From Vibrio barjaei (lineage in GTDB: Bacteria > Pseudomonadota > Gammaproteobacteria > Enterobacterales > Vibrionaceae): DNA of 64,000 bases. The stretch is from positions 1-64,000 of the forward strand of contig NZ_LQXO02000022.1 in the NCBI RefSeq assembly GCF_001639065.2. The letters run 5' to 3'. The notes under the pieces are model-generated. The model was not told the origin of the DNA, did no database searches, and saw only the letters and a program-made list of their open reading frames with translations. The position numbers and the translations under genes are program-made. Position 1 is the first letter of the stretch. Each line of letters opens with the position of its first letter. Shown here one piece after another: positions 61,064-64,000 of the stretch.

Positions 61064-63967
61064 ATGCCTAGCAACGAAAAAAACAACAATAAGTTTTCTT
61101 TACCTCTCCATCTACACATTTCCACTATTTTTGTAGTCTTGGTGTTGGTCATCTGTGGGGTGCAGATATGGATTACGCAGACCAGTTTGACTAAAGTACT
61201 GCTTAATGCGAATGAAAATTTGTTTGAACGTATAGCTGGTGAAACTAGAAGTAAGATGTCATTTCATTTTGGTCCAGCTTTTAACATTGTTGATGCTTAT
61301 TCCGCTGGCGAATTAGTTCGTGAGGTGAACCCAGACCTCCGTTTTAGCTTTGTCCCTGAACTTGCTGCACAGCTTCGCGCAAATAAACATATTTTCTCAC
61401 TCAAAGCTGCTTTTCCTGACGGTGAATGGCTAGCGGTTGTCAGGTTGGCAGATGATAGAATGAGAGCGCATTTGGGCATTGGTCCAAACGCAGAATATGC
61501 GGCGCTTAATTATGATGTCGTAACCAATCTACTTTCCATACGAACGTACAGTGCGCATTTAGGTCTATTAAAGTCCCAAACAAGGGAGAATTTCATGCAT
61601 GACCCTCGCTCCATGCGTTGGTATCGCAGTTCATCATCAGTAACTGCTCAGGTATCAAAACCGTACTTCATGTCAATTTTGTCTAGAACAGGTGTCACAA
61701 TTCACAGAAGGGCCGCGAATGGTACGGTATTTGGCGCTGATATCTTGCTTGATCAGGTGTCTCAAGTCTTACGTGACAGTGATGAGAACCGAGATGCTAT
61801 GCGCGTTCTCTATGACGATGAATTCAATGTCTACGCTTATAGTCAGCCGGAATTATTTGAAGTAAGGGATGCCCTGAGGCAGTCAACGCCACTAAAGTTG
61901 GGAGAGATTAGCCACCCTTTGATTTCTAATACATCAAGTGTCGTGGAGTTTGGAACTGAAGCGAAGGAGATTAACTATCAAGGAGAAAAATGGGTTGTTA
62001 AAGTTGATAAGCTTCGAGGGACCCGTGATCAGCTTTTTAACTTAGTGATGGCAGTAAAGTCAGAGCAGCTCTTAAAAGATGCCAATATTGTGGCGAAACG
62101 TTCGCTAATAGGTTCATTTATCGCGTTGCTAATCGCATTGCCTTGTATCTACTATCTTTCTCAGTGGCTCGCTCGGCCAATTCGCCAGGCCACTCAGAAA
62201 GCACGAGCTATACAACATTTTAACTTTGACGATGATAATCAGGAGCATTCTCGAGTCACTGAAATCAAAGCTATGTCGGATTCATTGACGGTGATGCAGT
62301 CGACGATAAAGCGTTTTCTATCATTGACTAACTCAATGGCAAAAGAGAATGATCTGGAACGAATACTTGAGTTAGTTTGTGTCGAAACCGCAGATGCAAC
62401 GAGCGCGAACAGCACGTATTTGTACTTATTGAGTAAAGATGAGAAGTATCTCGACCCTAAGTTTATTAAGCTCAGAACCAAAGGCGTCATTGATGTTACA
62501 ACACAGCAGCGGCTTCCTCTTGATGAACCTAGGTTGGCTGAAGATGTTGAGGTGTTTTTTAATCAGAAACAGCCTATTTACTCTAAGTACTACGAGGCCA
62601 GACCTTTTGTCATTAAGGAAAATGAAACCGACAACTTGTTATTTATCCCCTTGATGGACCGTAGCAAAAAAGTAATTGGTGGTTTGGGCTTAGGATTTGA
62701 TGAAGAACATGAGTCTCAAGTATTAATGGACAATAAAGAGTATCTAGAGACTTTGGCAGCGTATGCCTCTGTTACCATTGAAACTCAAACCATGTTGGCT
62801 GATCAAAGAGCGCTATTGGACTCTTTTATTCAAGTGATGGCAGGAGCTATTGATACCAAATCGCCTTATACCGGTAACCATTGCCAGCGTGTTCCTGTGT
62901 TGACTGAAATGCTGACTCAAGCCGCTCAGGACTCCACTCAAGGCGCTTTCGCTGATTTTTCAATGAACAAAGAGCAGTGGGAAGAGCTGCATATTGCTTC
63001 TTGGCTACATGACTGCGGGAAAGTGACCACACCAGAGCATATTATCGATAAGTCCACCAAACTGGAGACCATCTACAATCGAATTCATGAAGTCAGGACT
63101 CGCTTTGAGGTACTAAAGCGCGACGCGGAACTTAACATTTATCGAGCTAAATCTAGTGGTCAGTTAGATAAACAGGACCTGGAAGCGATTCGCTTGGCTC
63201 AGGAAGAGTTAGATAAGGAATTTGCACTGATTGCCGAAATCAATCTGGGCTCTGAGTTTTTAGATGACGACAAAGTGACACGTTTAGAAACCATTGCTCA
63301 AAGAACATGGCAGAGCACGATTGACCCGAGATTAGGCCTTTCATGGGAGGAGCTCGCTCGTTACTCGGACAATTCGTTTGTTGAAGGTCAACGTGTTCCC
63401 TTGTTGGCAGATAATGAATCGCACTTGGTTGCATGGGAAAAAGAGCCTCTGCGGGAAGAACGTTTTGTTTTAAAGGCTGGTGAGCATCAAAATAACCAAG
63501 GTGAGATGTACAACTTATCGATTCGCAAAGGCACGTTGAACCCAGAAGAGCGCTACATCATAAACAGCCATATGATAGAGACACTCCGAATGCTAGAGAG
63601 CTTGCCATTCCCAAGACATATGAAAAACGTGCCCCTTTTAGCAGGCAGTCATCATGAGAAAGTTGACGGGACCGGGTATCCATTGGGTTTGAAGGTCAGC
63701 GAACTTCCGCTTCCTGCTCGAGCCATGGCGATCGCTGATGTTTTCGAGGCACTAACAAGCTGTGACCGACCATACAAGAAGGCCAAGATGCTTTCTGAAG
63801 CCATTAAGATCATGAGTTTTATGGTAAAGGACGGACATCTAGACCCAGCTTTGTTCAAACTGTTTTTAACGTCAGGCGTCTATCGTGATTATGCGCAGGC
63901 GCATATTGATGACAAGCAAATTGATGATGTGGATATTTCTCAGTATGTGGACCAGTTAAGCTACTAA
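61064..63967 (+). CDS. HD-GYP phosphodiesterase with periplasmic sensor, HAMP and GAF domains
   Basis: 967 residues from the ATG at 61064; longer in-frame starts (60989, 60941) overlap the preceding terminator. TM1 lies at about 18-40, a large periplasmic dCache-like sensor at about 45-340, TM2 near 348-365, HAMP at about 366-420, and a GAF domain at about 460-600. HD-GYP follows: LHDCGKVTTPEHI with HD at 649-650, and HHEKVDGTGYP near 863. About 210 residues separate HD from HHE instead of about 60, so a ~150-residue insertion (charged, helical) splits the domain. It should hydrolyse cyclic di-GMP, opposing the diguanylate cyclase at 54603. Confidence 0.9.
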   Translation: MPSNEKNNNKFSLPLHLHISTIFVVLVLVICGVQIWITQTSLTKVLLNANENLFERIAGETRSKMSFHFGPAFNIVDAYSAGELVREVNPDLRFSFVPELAAQLRANKHIFSLKAAFPDGEWLAVVRLADDRMRAHLGIGPNAEYAALNYDVVTNLLSIRTYSAHLGLLKSQTRENFMHDPRSMRWYRSSSSVTAQVSKPYFMSILSRTGVTIHRRAANGTVFGADILLDQVSQVLRDSDENRDAMRVLYDDEFNVYAYSQPELFEVRDALRQSTPLKLGEISHPLISNTSSVVEFGTEAKEINYQGEKWVVKVDKLRGTRDQLFNLVMAVKSEQLLKDANIVAKRSLIGSFIALLIALPCIYYLSQWLARPIRQATQKARAIQHFNFDDDNQEHSRVTEIKAMSDSLTVMQSTIKRFLSLTNSMAKENDLERILELVCVETADATSANSTYLYLLSKDEKYLDPKFIKLRTKGVIDVTTQQRLPLDEPRLAEDVEVFFNQKQPIYSKYYEARPFVIKENETDNLLFIPLMDRSKKVIGGLGLGFDEEHESQVLMDNKEYLETLAAYASVTIETQTMLADQRALLDSFIQVMAGAIDTKSPYTGNHCQRVPVLTEMLTQAAQDSTQGAFADFSMNKEQWEELHIASWLHDCGKVTTPEHIIDKSTKLETIYNRIHEVRTRFEVLKRDAELNIYRAKSSGQLDKQDLEAIRLAQEELDKEFALIAEINLGSEFLDDDKVTRLETIAQRTWQSTIDPRLGLSWEELARYSDNSFVEGQRVPLLADNESHLVAWEKEPLREERFVLKAGEHQNNQGEMYNLSIRKGTLNPEERYIINSHMIETLRMLESLPFPRHMKNVPLLAGSHHEKVDGTGYPLGLKVSELPLPARAMAIADVFEALTSCDRPYKKAKMLSEAIKIMSFMVKDGHLDPALFKLFLTSGVYRDYAQAHIDDKQIDDVDISQYVDQLSY

Positions 63968-64000
63968 AATCTGTGGCGTAACCTATTATTAATTATCATT

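Noticed and set aside
1..64000. CRISPR arrays, insertion sequences, prophage, tRNA or rRNA genes
   Set aside because: I saw no regularly spaced repeats, transposase or integrase genes, or tRNA/rRNA-like sequences on reading both strands; a tRNAscan/ISfinder run would settle this.

Overview
The window reads as a chromosomal segment of a marine Vibrio (Gammaproteobacteria, Vibrionales). Evidence is the malT/malP-malQ-glgB arrangement, a betIBA-choline ABC operon, many gammaproteobacterial regulators, and above all a Qrr-type quorum-sensing small RNA (58489-58597) with a sigma-54 promoter and LuxO-like sites, which is a Vibrionaceae hallmark. The species and replicon cannot be fixed from sequence alone. 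I see no rRNA, tRNA, insertion sequence or CRISPR array.

Layout. 1-4334: the end of a DAO-type FAD oxidoreductase, a three-gene TRAP transporter (P, Q, M) and a double-Cache periplasmic protein. 4394-15484: a small orphan gene, then the maltodextrin/glycogen block (malT divergent from malP, malQ, glgB). 15576-21794: a TetR regulator, two paralogous polytopic membrane proteins, a beta-barrel protein, a chalcone-isomerase-like protein, an Asp-nucleophile alpha/beta hydrolase and a MAPEG protein. 21805-24831: a frameshifted remnant, a membrane/coiled-coil protein, a LysR regulator and an old-yellow-enzyme reductase.

24935-38125 is an unsaturated-uronate utilisation locus. A LacI regulator is divergent from a GH88 unsaturated glucuronyl hydrolase and a second TRAP system with fused Q-M subunits. 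An IclR regulator is divergent from kduD, a YgjV-like membrane protein and a DhuI-type (RpiB-fold) isomerase. An esterase, a Cys-rich secreted peptide and an EamA exporter follow, then kdgK-eda on the other strand. Inferred route: import, release of unsaturated uronate by GH88, isomerisation (DhuI here, KdgF at 48381), reduction by KduD, phosphorylation by KdgK and cleavage by Eda to pyruvate and glyceraldehyde-3-phosphate. Two tandem tiny membrane-protein genes (38607-38808) and a NIT-domain chemoreceptor follow. The choline-to-glycine-betaine operon betI-betB-betA-choX-choW-choV (47946 down to 41109) lies next.

48381-54521 returns to uronates: kdgF with a GntR regulator, a second divergent GntR paralog, a cNMP/CBS/nucleotidyltransferase protein with an exonuclease partner, then a decay scar. 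There the 5' ends of a kdgM porin and a PL6-like lyase are both missing and the two gene bodies are joined back to back; kdgM also carries a frameshift. 54603-63967: a diguanylate cyclase, a DUF413/MaoP protein, the ada-alkA/ogt alkylation-repair pair, the qrr gene, a RamB/ScfR-like DUF3612 regulator divergent from a 190-residue protein that resembles an isolated malate synthase G accessory domain, and an HD-GYP phosphodiesterase with an unusually long insertion.

Best candidates for something undescribed: the stand-alone malate-synthase-G-like domain (60331-60903), the tandem micro-membrane proteins, the four-hairpin leader before the EamA gene, and the paralogous membrane-protein pair with operator-like repeats.
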